64,000 nt of DNA from Saccharomycopsis fibuligera x Saccharomycopsis cf. fibuligera (Eukaryota > Ascomycota > Saccharomycetes > Ascoideales > Saccharomycopsidaceae): positions 620,001 to 684,000 of the forward strand of contig CP012822.1 in assembly GCA_001936135.1 (NCBI GenBank). Direction: 5' to 3'. The notes under the pieces were generated by a model. The model saw only the letters and a list, made by a program, of their open reading frames with translations, did not search any database and was not told where the DNA came from. The translations under genes were made by a program, and so were the position numbers. Position 1 is the stretch's first letter, and every line of letters starts with the position of its first letter. Positions 30,387-40,145 of the stretch are shown piece after piece.

Positions 30387-32124
30387 GTTGATATTTGGGA
30401 GGAATGTTGACAACCTGTCACGGCGCTAAATGGCGATTACTTGCCGTGGTATACGGGTCTATGACTTTGAGTCTGGGCACTTGGTACTTTCAGGCGTTAA
30501 TTTGTTGGCGGTAGTACGGCAAATTGTTTCTTGGACATAGCTAGTGCTGCTTTGGGACTTGGGATACTCTTAGACAATGACGGCCGCAATGGTTCTGGTG
30601 AAATGCTTTGGTTTGATTTGGGCTTCGCAGTCCCACAAACACCAAACAAAAACAAATAAAAAAAAAAAAAATAAAAAAAAAAAAAAATAAAAAAAAAATA
30701 AAATAAATAAAATAAAAAATTATATAGTGTCAATGCAGCTGTATGCAAGTACGCGTATGTGTATTGGTCATACTCGCATATTACCGCGTGAGACAGTTTA
30801 TCCGATATTTCGTGTCTTCTCACCATTATTACCAATGGACACCTTTAGTACGCTTGATCACAACCATCACAGGTGTCAAAAAACCTCAATCCGACGACCA
30901 GTTTCCCAAGCACATATTCCGTATGCAGTGGCCATTTCACGGGTGAGCTCTGGTCTGGCTCTGCAACTGCCCAACTCTGAGAAAAGCCTCTGCGGCTGGT
31001 GGCAGCACAAACTGGCAGACGGATCTACAGCCAAATTCAGTAAAGTTAATATGAATATCATCACCGCGAGCTCATACGGGAAAAAAAAAAAAAAAATAAA
31101 AAATAAAAAATAAAGAAACAAAGAAAAAGGAATAGTTCTAGTAGAACGGTGGCACCTTTGCCACCAGCGGCACAGCGCAATAGTATCTTGTGCAATATAT
31201 TCCAATGAAGCACGAGTTTTTTGCGACCAGGCCAACTTCTGGCCACGCCGATCTGCCATCTTCCCCGTTTTCCTTGTCTCATTAATCGACGGATCTGCCT
31301 TATGAAGCTTGGTTAATTGGCCTTCACTTGAGCAAATTAGGGAGTTCACTTGCGCTCATTTGTCCGTCTTCCTCATATGGGTTGGGACCGTATAGCCCAC
31401 TGCCGGCGGCGGCGATCAGAAATCACAGAAGTTGCCAACTTATACACAGACAGTGCTGTGCTCGGACAGTGATGGTGAAGCGAAGGAGTTCTGTTTTGCG
31501 CTGGGATGCTGTAGGTCCTTGTGCTACAAGAGCGGCTGGCAGCTTTGCCAGACCCTAACTCTCTTTCAGCGCGCCCTGATCCCCGCTGTCTATATGACAA
31601 GCCCAACCAGACTACCGTCTGCTTCTTAATAAGCCGCTCTACTGGCGACAATGGCCGCTTCGTTAGTTGTTTGTATCGATTTAGTCCACTGCACCGAGCG
31701 GATCGCCGCTGCTTGCTGCTGTGATTGTTGACCGTTAATTGCAATTGTCGCTAGTCTCCTATAACGTACAGTACCATACAACATTAGCACGATAGCTTTT
31801 CACTAATCAGTGGCTGATTAATGCACGTTTCAGTGGGCGCGTAGCTGCCTTTCTGGCATTTCATTACTCCAGGGCCATGTTGCTACTGCCATAGTACCAT
31901 AGTTCGCCATGGTGTGCTATAGCACATGAACAGGCAAGTAAAGACGCTTTGCCACCAAGTGACTGGGCGCTAACAAGGGCAGACACATCGCACATATATA
32001 AACAGATGTCCCCCTGTCCCCCAGAATTCATCCTTGGGTCGATATCTCTTGTCTCTTTGCTTCTTTCCTTTGCGTATCCTGGATACTTGTACAACAGCAA
32101 CAGTAGCAACAACAGCCTCCTGCA
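30387..32124. other. 1.7-kb divergent intergenic region
   Basis: Lies between the Ser-rich gene (-) and the GH5 glucanase (+). It has A-rich low-complexity tracts at 30658-30720 and 31081-31125. No gene can be supported; the open frames are short and overlap on both strands. The right part is comparatively GC-rich. Confidence 0.5.
31995..32002 (+). promoter_or_regulatory. TATA box of the GH5 glucanase gene
   Basis: TATATAAA about 125 bp before the ATG at 32125, a typical yeast TATA position. Confidence 0.6.
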
Positions 32125-33435
32125 ATGAAGACGTCTGCTGCTGTCTTTTCTATTATATCTCTTTTATACACAGCTGCTGTGGTCCATGCAGCGCCAACTC
32201 CCACCATTGATGAACAGCAGCATCCGTTCAAGCTCACCAAGTCCGGTCCGGATTCTAGCGCTTATGCTTCCCTTGACTGGCAGTCGGTTGAAGATACAAA
32301 CAAGGGCTCCGAGTCCGATTTCCACACGTACAACAAAAACAATGATCCTGTCAGAGGCGTGAACTTGGGCGGCTGGCTATTGCTCGAACCCTGGATCAAT
32401 ACCGACTTGTTCAGCACTGAGCACTTCAGCGATGGGAAAATTCCCGAAGACGAGTTCAACTTTGTCGAGAGGTTAGGCTACGACGCCGCGGGAAAGTTGC
32501 TTGAAAAGCATTACGAATCTTGGATCACCGAAGGTGACTTTGACAAGATCCAGAGCTACGGGTTGAATGCCGTGCGGATTCCAATCGGCTACTGGGCCTA
32601 CAAGTTGATGTCTACAGACAAGTACTACAAAGGGTCGCAGGACCGCTATTTGGAGAAAGCGTTAGGCTGGGCCAAGGACCGCAATCTCAAAGTTTGGATA
32701 GACTTGCACGGCGCACCTGGATCCCAAAATGGATACGACTCCAGCGGCCACAAGGGGTTCCACGACTGGAGCAAGTACAACAATTTGGCAGAGACCAAGG
32801 AAGTGTTGGACTACTTGATGGCCAAGTATGGCGGGGCAACGTACAAGGACACGATAATTGGAATCGAGCTATTGAATGAACCGCTAGTTGGTGGCGACGA
32901 CGGCGTCACCCAGGACTACTTGAGCGATTTTTATGCCGATGTAATAGATAGCGCCAGAAACAAAATCAAAATCCACCAAAATATCGTGCTCCATGATGGC
33001 TACTTATGGCAAGGGGCATGGTCCGGGAAGCCGTACAATAGCGACTCCAAGCTATTGTACGATACCCACACCTACGTGCTCTACGACGAAACGTTGAAGC
33101 AAAAGTCCTACGAAGAGAAGCTTGACCAAGTATGCACATGGGGCAACGACATTGGCCGACTCGACTACAAAGAAATAGCAGGCGAGTTCACTGCTGCTTG
33201 GGATGCTGATTCGAATTCAGTGTATACGGGGAAAATTGACACCTGGTCAGACGAGGACAAGGCTAAAATCAGCCGGTTTGTCCAGGCCGAATTCAACGCC
33301 TTCGACCGGAACTATGGCTGGTTCTTTTGGAACTGGAAAATGGGTGACTCCGATCAATGGGATTATCAGGCGTTGACGGAAAACGGGGTGATTCCAAATC
33401 CAATTTCTTCCAGAACGTACGATGACTGCAAGTGA
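32125..33435 (+). CDS. Secreted GH5 family glucan 1,3-beta-glucosidase (EXG1/SPR1-like)
   Basis: 436 residues with a signal peptide (MKTSAAVFSIISLLYTAAVVHA, cleavage after about residue 22). GH5 features: DPVRGVNLGGWLLLEPWI, NAVRIPIGYWA, VWIDLHGAPGSQNG, general acid/base E252 in ELLNEP, and nucleophile E354 in AGEFTAAW. Two Cys, in QVCTWGND and at the C terminus (YDDCK), match the conserved disulfide of yeast exoglucanases. Compared with Candida Xog1 the segment after the nucleophile is shorter by roughly 30 residues and the GEWSAAL motif reads GEFTAAW, so it is a divergent paralogue, perhaps the SPR1 type. It probably trims wall beta-1,3-glucan. No GPI signal at the C terminus. Confidence 0.88.
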   Translation: MKTSAAVFSIISLLYTAAVVHAAPTPTIDEQQHPFKLTKSGPDSSAYASLDWQSVEDTNKGSESDFHTYNKNNDPVRGVNLGGWLLLEPWINTDLFSTEHFSDGKIPEDEFNFVERLGYDAAGKLLEKHYESWITEGDFDKIQSYGLNAVRIPIGYWAYKLMSTDKYYKGSQDRYLEKALGWAKDRNLKVWIDLHGAPGSQNGYDSSGHKGFHDWSKYNNLAETKEVLDYLMAKYGGATYKDTIIGIELLNEPLVGGDDGVTQDYLSDFYADVIDSARNKIKIHQNIVLHDGYLWQGAWSGKPYNSDSKLLYDTHTYVLYDETLKQKSYEEKLDQVCTWGNDIGRLDYKEIAGEFTAAWDADSNSVYTGKIDTWSDEDKAKISRFVQAEFNAFDRNYGWFFWNWKMGDSDQWDYQALTENGVIPNPISSRTYDDCK

Positions 33436-33887
33436 ACATGTTTTCCCTTCAACGCTTGGTTTTTACATTCCCGCCTTTGCTCAAGTTTGATCCTATTGTC
33501 ACTTGGAACGCTTTTTTTATACCCTATTTACCCTGCTTGTCGCTTTTGTTCGCACGCCTATATAGTTTGCTCTTTCCTATTCTAATATCTACCTGTTGGT
33601 TGGTTGGGAACTGTAGGCCTTTGTGAATCACGGCTGCAAGGTCGTCGAGAGTCCTGTCGACTAAATGGGAAACAGCGCAAACGTCCCCGCTGAGTAGATA
33701 TGACCATCTACCAGGTGCTGAGCTGACGCGCATGTTGGCACATGCTAACGTTGGCAAAACGTGACGGCATGCGCCTGGCGCGCAATGCTGCTGATTTGAG
33801 TGGCGATATGTCGCGGGCATGTGGTACAAACATGGCCACAGAAACAGAAAACCGGCGCGGCACGCCCTTACACCTTTCGCCGGTCAG

Positions 33888-33920
33888 GTGAAGCGTCATG
33901 TGAAGCGTCATGTGAAGCGT
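33888..33920 (+). promoter_or_regulatory. 12-bp direct repeat GTGAAGCGTCAT, nearly three copies
   Basis: Copies start at 33888, 33900 and 33912 (the last is partial, GTGAAGCGT followed by CGCATGACC). Each contains TGACGC on the reverse strand, a half CRE/ATF-like site, spaced at 12 bp. Confidence 0.5.
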
Positions 33921-34089
33921 CGCATGACCAGCACGTGGTAGTGCCGCTAGCAAAGGTGCTCTGCACACTAAAGGGGGGGAACAACCCCCGCCAGACTAGA
34001 AAGGAAACAGGCGGAAGACGTGGTGCGACGGCGTCTGTGAGATGAGTTGTAATTCGGGGGGCCACGCAACCCCCTCTCCCCCTCTCCCC

Positions 34090-34116
34090 CCGCCGCCGCC
34101 GCCGCCGCCGCCGCCG
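34090..34116 (+). repeat. (CCG)9 microsatellite
   Basis: Nine uninterrupted CCG units inside a C-rich stretch, non-coding, about 410 bp before the RBF1-like start codon. Confidence 0.9.
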
Positions 34117-34522
34117 TTTCCTTCTAGTGGTCTTGTTTTCTGTCAGCAGAACCAGTTTGCACACCTTCTTTTTGGCCTCACCCCCTTTTCCCCAGAAACA
34201 AAAACAAACCAATATCCACACTCAGCAGACCCAAAGATACCCCAGCACAGCACAGCATAGCGTCTTGAGCAGCAGGATATTTTTCTTGAAGCAAACAGTA
34301 GCAGAGAAGCCGGTCGCTTTTTATTGTATCCTGGAGCAGTAGCGGTTCTTTTTCTTGGCGTCGAAGGAGCACAAAATTTTTCTTTTTGAAAACCCCTCGA
34401 GAAACTGCGCTTGCAAGTCATAAACAGCGAAGAGGAAAACGCGTCCATTGGAGCACACTAGCACGATAACTACTGGCCAGCACCAAGCGGGTTTCCTAGC
34501 ACTTTCACTGCAAATCTCCAGA

Positions 34523-36283
34523 ATGTCCAAGCGCCCCTACGAGCAGATAAAATTCGACATCAAGCCTCAGACTTCTGGCCAGAACGGCAACAGCAACTAC
34601 CCACTTTCTGTCACCAAACGCGCTCGTGGTGAATATGTCAGTCCGTTGCATCATTTACTCAATCTCGATGAATTGAATTCCAGAGAGCCCAAGGAAAACA
34701 GTCTTGTCAACCGCTACGCCATAAAGCCGTGGCTACAATCGAAACTTGCGCCTTTGGGGATTTTGCTAGCCATCGAGAGGTCAGACAATAAGAAAATTGT
34801 GTTTCGTTGTCGTCATAAGGGACCGGTGGTCCCGGATACGTTGAGCGATGCTGAAAATGGCAGTGGCATTAACGGCAGTGGCATCAATGGCAGCAACAGT
34901 AGCGATAATAACGGCGACGGCGTCGATGATGGCGGTGGCGGTGCCGCAAATAGCAGCACCAGCGACACAAGCAAAAGCCAGGGTCGCGGCGACGACAATG
35001 ATGGCGACAATGATGATGCAAATGAAATACAAGAGCTTAATGACGAGGGAAGCAGCACTGTTGGTGCCGCTGCGGCTGCCGTCAAGCTTGAAAAAAATGG
35101 CCGTCCGGTAAGTGCTACTCCCGGTTCCAATAACAAAAAAGATGATGATGTGGCTACCGACGATGAGGGTGACGCGGAACAGCGCAGTCAAACTGCTGCT
35201 GGTGCTGACGCTGGTGCTGGTGCCAGTGCTTCGGAGCAGCAAGATAGCGCTGCTGCAGAAACGTCCTCCGTTGCTTCAAACAATTCTAACACCACCACCC
35301 ATATCGCCAACGCCGCAGCAGCAGACCAGGGAACTATTGTCGTTGACAAAAACGGTAAGCGTTATAGTGAATGTTGTTTTAAAATCAGAGCAAACTTTTC
35401 CAAAAAGTCCCAAAAGTGGAACATTTCCATTGTTAACGATAAGCATAATCATAAACTAGTCCCAAATAAAGCCTTTATGAACAATGAACAACCAATTGAT
35501 ATTTCCCATATGCGTTTGCCAACGTTTGACGCTAGTGTGAACGCCAGCTCCACAGCTGCTGCGTCAGCGGCAGTGGATAATCCATTCGTCGGACTTCAAA
35601 ATGGCGGCCATATGAATACCAGAATGAGTAATGTTAATGGCAGCCCTGATAACCACAGCGGCCTTGGTAGCAATTCAAATAATAGTAGCGTTGCTGCTGC
35701 CGCTGCTGCCGCTGCCGCTGCTGCACTAAGTGGCAGCGTCAACAATAATCAACATCAAAATAACCAAAGTAATATAGCTTCTCAGCAGCAGCAGCAGCAG
35801 CAACAACAGCAGCAACAGCAAATGAATGCAGATGCCGCATTCCTCAATATCGTACCACACTACCATGCCTTGATTGCTTCCCAGTTATACAACCCAAGTC
35901 TCAGTTCAAATTCGAGCCCAAATAATGGCACTACTAGCAACAGCAACAATAGCAATAATGGCCAGAATAGTGTAGGAACCTCATCTAATGGCACTAGTGG
36001 ATTACTTGGACATCAATCACCAAGTCATCTTCAAGGGCAACTTGCGAGTCAACTTTCAGGACAGATCTCTGTACAAGGACAAGTCCCTGGGCAAGAGCAA
36101 TTTCTGCAAAATAATCTAGTAAGTCGTCAAGCTGATGAATTAAACAGGTTAATTAATCTTGTTGTTTTGGAGAACGTGATTAGAAAAGGTAATGGGACAA
36201 ACCAAGACAAGTTGAGAGTTTTGGAATCATTGATTAGTAAAGTTCATGAAATTTTGCAAAGGGAGAGAATAAATTATATGTAA
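34523..36283 (+). CDS. RBF1: WRKY-GCM1-fold zinc transcription factor, Rbf1/Aft-like
   Basis: Start at ATG 34523 (MSKRPYEQIKFDIK), 586 residues; upstream codons are open only from a TTG. NRYAIKPWLQSKLAPLGILLAIERSDNKKIVFRCRHKG (C96) and, far downstream, YSECCFKIRANFSKKSQKWNISIVNDKHNHKLVP (C284, C285, H308, H310) together look like a C-x(n)-C-x(n)-HxH domain of the WRKY-GCM1 type found in Aft1/Aft2 and C. albicans Rbf1. Between the two halves lies about 170 residues of G/N/S/D/A-rich low complexity. The C-terminal half has a poly-A run, a Q18-type tract, and a final helix (ADELNRLINLVVLENVIRKGN). Rbf1 is a Candida RPG-box-binding regulator that affects filamentation. The fold is well supported; the exact name is my best match and is less certain. 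Confidence 0.68.
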   Translation: MSKRPYEQIKFDIKPQTSGQNGNSNYPLSVTKRARGEYVSPLHHLLNLDELNSREPKENSLVNRYAIKPWLQSKLAPLGILLAIERSDNKKIVFRCRHKGPVVPDTLSDAENGSGINGSGINGSNSSDNNGDGVDDGGGGAANSSTSDTSKSQGRGDDNDGDNDDANEIQELNDEGSSTVGAAAAAVKLEKNGRPVSATPGSNNKKDDDVATDDEGDAEQRSQTAAGADAGAGASASEQQDSAAAETSSVASNNSNTTTHIANAAAADQGTIVVDKNGKRYSECCFKIRANFSKKSQKWNISIVNDKHNHKLVPNKAFMNNEQPIDISHMRLPTFDASVNASSTAAASAAVDNPFVGLQNGGHMNTRMSNVNGSPDNHSGLGSNSNNSSVAAAAAAAAAAALSGSVNNNQHQNNQSNIASQQQQQQQQQQQQQMNADAAFLNIVPHYHALIASQLYNPSLSSNSSPNNGTTSNSNNSNNGQNSVGTSSNGTSGLLGHQSPSHLQGQLASQLSGQISVQGQVPGQEQFLQNNLVSRQADELNRLINLVVLENVIRKGNGTNQDKLRVLESLISKVHEILQRERINYM

Positions 36284-37234
36284 GTGAATGTCAAAATCAC
36301 ATTGTTTTTTACTTCTGCTTTCACTTTGCTTATCTGGCTTTGTGGTGTCTTCTGTTTTGGTTACTTCACTGTTTTATTTTGGACTTCTGGACTTTTCAGT
36401 TGACTTTGTATAGTACCTAAGTACTTTAGTACGTCACTTATTTTGTTTATTATTTACGTTTCTTCTTAGAAAGTATTTTTTTTGTCTTCCTTTTTTTTTC
36501 TTACCAATCTTTACTTCTTTAATTCTTTATTTTCTTTAGTTCGTTATCTTATTACCTTTCTTCTTTGCGTTTCGAAATGTCATCTAAAAGATCAGTTTTT
36601 GTTTATGTTTATTTAGATATTGTTTCTCTTTCCCTTCCTTTCTTTGTTATTTATCTTAGCTTTTAAAGTCAAAATCCACCCGTTTGTATAATATAATGTT
36701 TTTTCTATTTTTTTTTCTTTTTTTTTTTTTTTTTTTCACGTATAAGGTCAATTTTTTAAAACGATATAAAATAGAATCTAGTCAACTTATCTATATAGCA
36801 TATACAGTATAATTCAATTATAATCATATAAGGGAAAACTTTTGAGCAAAAATCCGATTAACATTGTAAATTTATTAGTTTTTTGGGAGTTGGGGAGAAA
36901 TCTAGAGAAGATAATGATTCTGGTGGTTATTGTTTCTGTTTTAGTATGTTTTGTTGTTGCTATCAACAGGTAAAAAGAATTAATAGATTAAAAAATAGAA
37001 TAAAACATAAGCATACAAATTAATCACCTTATTCTGTCTTCATTATGTTGCTCCTTAAAGGATCACTGTTGTAATCACCCTGTTGAATGAAGTTAAGAGC
37101 CAGTCAATTAGTTGTGGATTTACCTTGGTGTAGACTTGTAAGGGAAACCAACAATTCCTGGTACAGAGTTTTTGTTTGTCACCTCTCAACTCCCGCATGA
37201 TCACCCAGCCTCAAAAAAAAGATTTTTCGAAGTT
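36284..37234. other. Intergenic region with LTR-like repeat upstream of tRNA-Phe
   Basis: T-rich 3' flank of the RBF1-like gene, a T/C tract at 36710-36736, then the tRNA-linked repeat (36737-36903). No gene seen. Confidence 0.55.
36737..36903 (+). repeat. tRNA-linked dispersed repeat, copy A (probable solo-LTR remnant)
   Basis: Aligns along its whole length with 51287-51480: shared blocks include AAGGTCAATTT, AAAATAGAATCT, TATATAGCATA-ACAGT, GGGAAA-CTT-GCAA and GTGGGAGTT/TTGGGAGTT in the same order. Both copies are upstream of, and on the same strand as, a tRNA gene, a usual landing site of Ty-like elements. The copies are clearly diverged, so the insertions are old. No internal coding region is present. 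Confidence 0.65.
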
Positions 37235-37324
37235 GCGGACTTAGCTCAGTTGGGAGAGCGTCAGACTGAAGTTATTTCTCAATAAGAAATCTGAAGGTCC
37301 TGTGTTCGATCCACAGAGTTCGCA
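37235..37324 (+). tRNA. tRNA-Phe (anticodon GAA), with 17-nt intron
   Basis: GCGGACTTAGCTCAGTTGG start, anticodon arm CAGAC-TGAAG then a 17-nt intron (37272-37288), then ATCTG, and GGTCCTGTGTTCGATCCACAGA-GTTCGCA. Nearly identical to S. cerevisiae tRNA-Phe in mature sequence (73 nt). The intron sits after position 37. A T5 terminator follows in ATTATTTTTATTT. Confidence 0.97.
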
Positions 37325-37746
37325 TTATTTTTATTTCAAATGTCCTGGCAAATTCTAGAATCTATAATTCGTTGTCAGGTTGCTGCATTAATTTGTCATA
37401 AATAAAGGGGTAGCTGCCATAATATGGCTTGCAATAGCATTCTACCTAATGGTAACATGTTTTTTGGCTGACTGTTTGATATTCTTTCAACAAATCAGTA
37501 CTAACTTACAAGATAAAGGTGTTATCAACAATATATATATATATATATGGGATCAGAAAATATCAGATTAACAGGTATTTAATATGTGAAATAAAATCAA
37601 GAAACGAGAAACATTAATGCAAAATATTTATATAGAAATAAAAAATTTAAAGACCAAGAAAAGCATAATTAATCAATATGAACAAACAAAAAACTTGAGA
37701 GGATTTATAATACATATCAGATAAAAATCTAATTGAAAAAGGTTGT
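37325..37746. other. Intergenic region tRNA-Phe to HSP70
   Basis: AT-rich; a (TA)n microsatellite lies at about 37533-37549. The HSP70 3' UTR lies at the right end. No gene. Confidence 0.6.
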
Positions 37747-39690
37747 TTAATCAACTTCTTCAACAGTTGGACCAGAAGCACCAGAACTTTCTCCGCCAGG
37801 AGCGCTACCTGCAGCACCTGGGAATCCACCAGGAGCAGCACCAGCAGCGCCACCAGCTTGGTAGAATTTGGTCATTATTGGGTTAGCAATACCTTCCAAT
37901 TCTTTCTGTTTGTCCTTGTATTCATCAGTAGTTGCAGTTGTATTGTTGTCCAACCACTCAATGGTTTCATCAATGGCTTTAGTCAATTGTTCAATGTCAG
38001 AAGATTCGACTTTATCTTTAAAGCCAGACTCGCCAATGGTGTTTTTCAACGAATAAGCATAAGATTCAAGACCGTTTTTGGATTGAATACGTTCAGCTTC
38101 CTTAGCATCTTCTTCCTTAAATTTCTCGGCTTCAGAGACCATTCTTTCGATATCTTCCTTGGATAATCTACCTTTGTCGTTTGTAATGGTAATCTTGTTA
38201 GTCTTACCAGTACCTTTTTCAACAGCAGAAACGTTCAAAATACCGTTAGCATCGACATCGAAAGTAACTTCGATTTGTGGAACACCTCTTGGGGCTGGTG
38301 GAATACCAGACAATTCAAATTTACCCAACAAGTTGTTGTCTTTAGTCTTTGCTCTTTCACCTTCAAACACTTGAATCAACACTCCAGGTTGGTTATCAGC
38401 ATAAGTAGAGAAGACTTCAGATTTCTTGGTTGGAATAGTGGAGTTTCTTGGAATCAATTTAGTCATGACACCACCAGCAGTCTCAATACCCAAAGACAAT
38501 GGAGCAACATCCAACAACAACAAGTCTTGAGTCTTGGAAGATTGATCACCAGTCAAGATAGCAGCTTGCACAGCAGCACCGTAAGCAACAGCTTCATCTG
38601 GGTTAATTGACTTGTTTGGATCTTTACCATTAAAGAAGTCGGAAACCAATTTTTGAACCTTTGGAATTCTAGTAGAACCACCAACAAGGACAATTTCGTG
38701 AACAGAAGATTTGTCAATCTTGGAGTCTCTCAAGACTTTTTCGACTGGGTCCAAAGTAGATCTGAACAAGTCACCACACAATTCTTCGAATCTGGCTCTG
38801 GTGATGGAAGTGTAAAAATCAATACCTTCAAACAAAGAGTCGATTTCAATGGAGGTTTGAGTAGAAGAAGACAAAGTTCTTTTGGCTCTTTCACAAGAAG
38901 TTCTCAATCTTCTCAAAGCTCTTTGGTTAGTAGACAAATCCTTCTTATTTTTTCTTTTGAATTCTTGGATGAAATGGTTAACTAATCTGTTATCGAAATC
39001 TTCACCACCCAAATGAGTATCACCAGCAGTGGCTTTAACTTCAAATATACCGTCATCAATGGACAACAAAGAAACATCAAAAGTACCACCACCCAAATCA
39101 AAAATCAACACGTTGTGTTCACCTTGACTGCCTTTCTTGTCTAAACCATAAGCAATAGCAGCAGCGGTTGGTTCGTTAATAATACGCAACACATTCAAGC
39201 CAGCAATCAAACCAGCATCCTTAGTAGCTTGTCTTTGAGAGTCGTTGAAGTAAGCAGGAACAGTGATAACTGCATCCTTAACTTCACTCCCTAAGTAGCC
39301 CTCAGCAGTTTCTTTCATCTTTGACAACACCATGGAAGAGATTTCTTCTGGAGTAAAAGTTTTGGTTTCTCCTTTATATTCAGCTTGAATCTTTGGCTTA
39401 CCGGCATCATTAATGACTTTGAATGGGAAATGTTTAGCATCGTTGGTTACTTCAGGGTCATCAAATTTTCTACCAATCAAACGTTTGGCATCAAAGATGG
39501 TGTTTTTTGGATTCATAGCAGCTTGGTTCTTTGCGGCATCACCAATTAAACGCTCCGAATCAGTGAAGGCAACATAAGAAGGGGTGGTTCTGTTACCTTG
39601 ATCATTGGCAATAATCTCCACTCTGTCGTTTGAGAAATGAGCAACGCAAGAGTAAGTAGTACCCAAATCAATACCAATAGCTTTTGACAT
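37747..39690 (-). CDS. SSA2: Cytosolic HSP70 chaperone, Ssa1/Ssa2 type
   Basis: 647 residues. [15 protein letters not shown] phosphate-binding loop, the NBD motifs [55 protein letters not shown], interdomain linker [14 protein letters not shown], the substrate-binding domain, a helical lid, a G/A/P-rich tail and the terminal EEVD that binds TPR co-chaperones and Sis1. No signal or presequence, so it is cytosolic/nuclear. It folds nascent and stress-denatured proteins with Ydj1/Sis1 and nucleotide-exchange factors; in Candida surface-exposed Ssa is also known. Strong codon bias is consistent with high expression. Two heat-shock elements lie upstream. Ssa1 versus Ssa2 cannot be decided from sequence alone; the symbol is tentative. 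Confidence 0.9.
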   Translation of the reverse strand: MSKAIGIDLGTTYSCVAHFSNDRVEIIANDQGNRTTPSYVAFTDSERLIGDAAKNQAAMNPKNTIFDAKRLIGRKFDDPEVTNDAKHFPFKVINDAGKPKIQAEYKGETKTFTPEEISSMVLSKMKETAEGYLGSEVKDAVITVPAYFNDSQRQATKDAGLIAGLNVLRIINEPTAAAIAYGLDKKGSQGEHNVLIFDLGGGTFDVSLLSIDDGIFEVKATAGDTHLGGEDFDNRLVNHFIQEFKRKNKKDLSTNQRALRRLRTSCERAKRTLSSSTQTSIEIDSLFEGIDFYTSITRARFEELCGDLFRSTLDPVEKVLRDSKIDKSSVHEIVLVGGSTRIPKVQKLVSDFFNGKDPNKSINPDEAVAYGAAVQAAILTGDQSSKTQDLLLLDVAPLSLGIETAGGVMTKLIPRNSTIPTKKSEVFSTYADNQPGVLIQVFEGERAKTKDNNLLGKFELSGIPPAPRGVPQIEVTFDVDANGILNVSAVEKGTGKTNKITITNDKGRLSKEDIERMVSEAEKFKEEDAKEAERIQSKNGLESYAYSLKNTIGESGFKDKVESSDIEQLTKAIDETIEWLDNNTTATTDEYKDKQKELEGIANPIMTKFYQAGGAAGAAPGGFPGAAGSAPGGESSGASGPTVEEVD

Positions 39691-39855
39691 TTTGGCAGTT
39701 TTTGAATTTGTAGTAGTTTGTGTAGTCGTAGAAATAGTCGTTAATCAAGAATAGAAGCAGCGTATAACTAATTGTCACTAAACTTATTATTGTAGAAGAT
39801 GATGATGAAAAAATAAAGATTGTAATTTGTTTAGCAAAAATGGCAAATCGCGCGC

Positions 39856-39863
39856 TATATATA
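39856..39863 (-). promoter_or_regulatory. TATA box of the HSP70 gene
   Basis: TATATATA about 165 bp upstream of the HSP70 start codon and downstream of the heat-shock elements. Confidence 0.6.
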
Positions 39864-39904
39864 CATGGAAGTTCAATCGCGAGCTGTCATACTCCTTTGT
39901 CATA

Positions 39905-39917
39905 GAACTTTCTAGAG
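39905..39917. promoter_or_regulatory. Heat-shock element, proximal
   Basis: GAACTTTCTAGAG: GAA-nn-TTC-nn-GAG, three consecutive nGAAn units with one mismatch, 215 bp upstream of the HSP70 ATG. Expected Hsf1 target. Confidence 0.75.
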
Positions 39918-39982
39918 TATGTGGATGTTAAAAGGCGTTTGGCGCCGGATGCTGCATGTCTTTCTTTTCTTAATTTTCTCTC

Positions 39983-39995
39983 GAATCTTCTGGAA
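39983..39995. promoter_or_regulatory. Heat-shock element, distal
   Basis: GAATCTTCTGGAA: three perfect alternating nGAAn units at the canonical 5-bp pitch, with a further near-match TTC at 39999. About 290 bp upstream of the HSP70 ATG. Confidence 0.85.
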
Positions 39996-40145
39996 TAATT
40001 CACGCATGTGCATGCATATTCCCCCACAACGGAAGAACACAGACTCTACACAGAGTGATTATCAACAAATACTCATATACCTAAAACGTGCAAGACCTGC
40101 TAGAATATTCGTTGATTATAAAGAGTATGCTACAGGAAATGACCA

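Larger units (their letters stand above)
33436..34522. other. GC-rich promoter region of the RBF1-like gene
   Basis: Noticeably richer in G+C than other intergenic DNA from about 33640 to 34120. It contains a 12-bp direct repeat (33888-33920) and (CCG)9 at 34090-34116. No gene is supported; frames are overlapping and unlike known proteins. The long stretch to the ATG at 34523 may include a long 5' leader. Confidence 0.5.
39691..40145. other. HSP70 promoter region
   Basis: 455 bp between the HSP70 start and the 3' end of the next gene (also minus strand). Holds the TATA box and heat-shock elements listed separately; no gene. Confidence 0.65.

Noticed and set aside
37747-39690. Plus-strand frames antisense to the HSP70 gene (for example 38275-38610, 38653-38985)
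   Set aside because: Shadows produced by strong codon bias of SSA2; no independent support.
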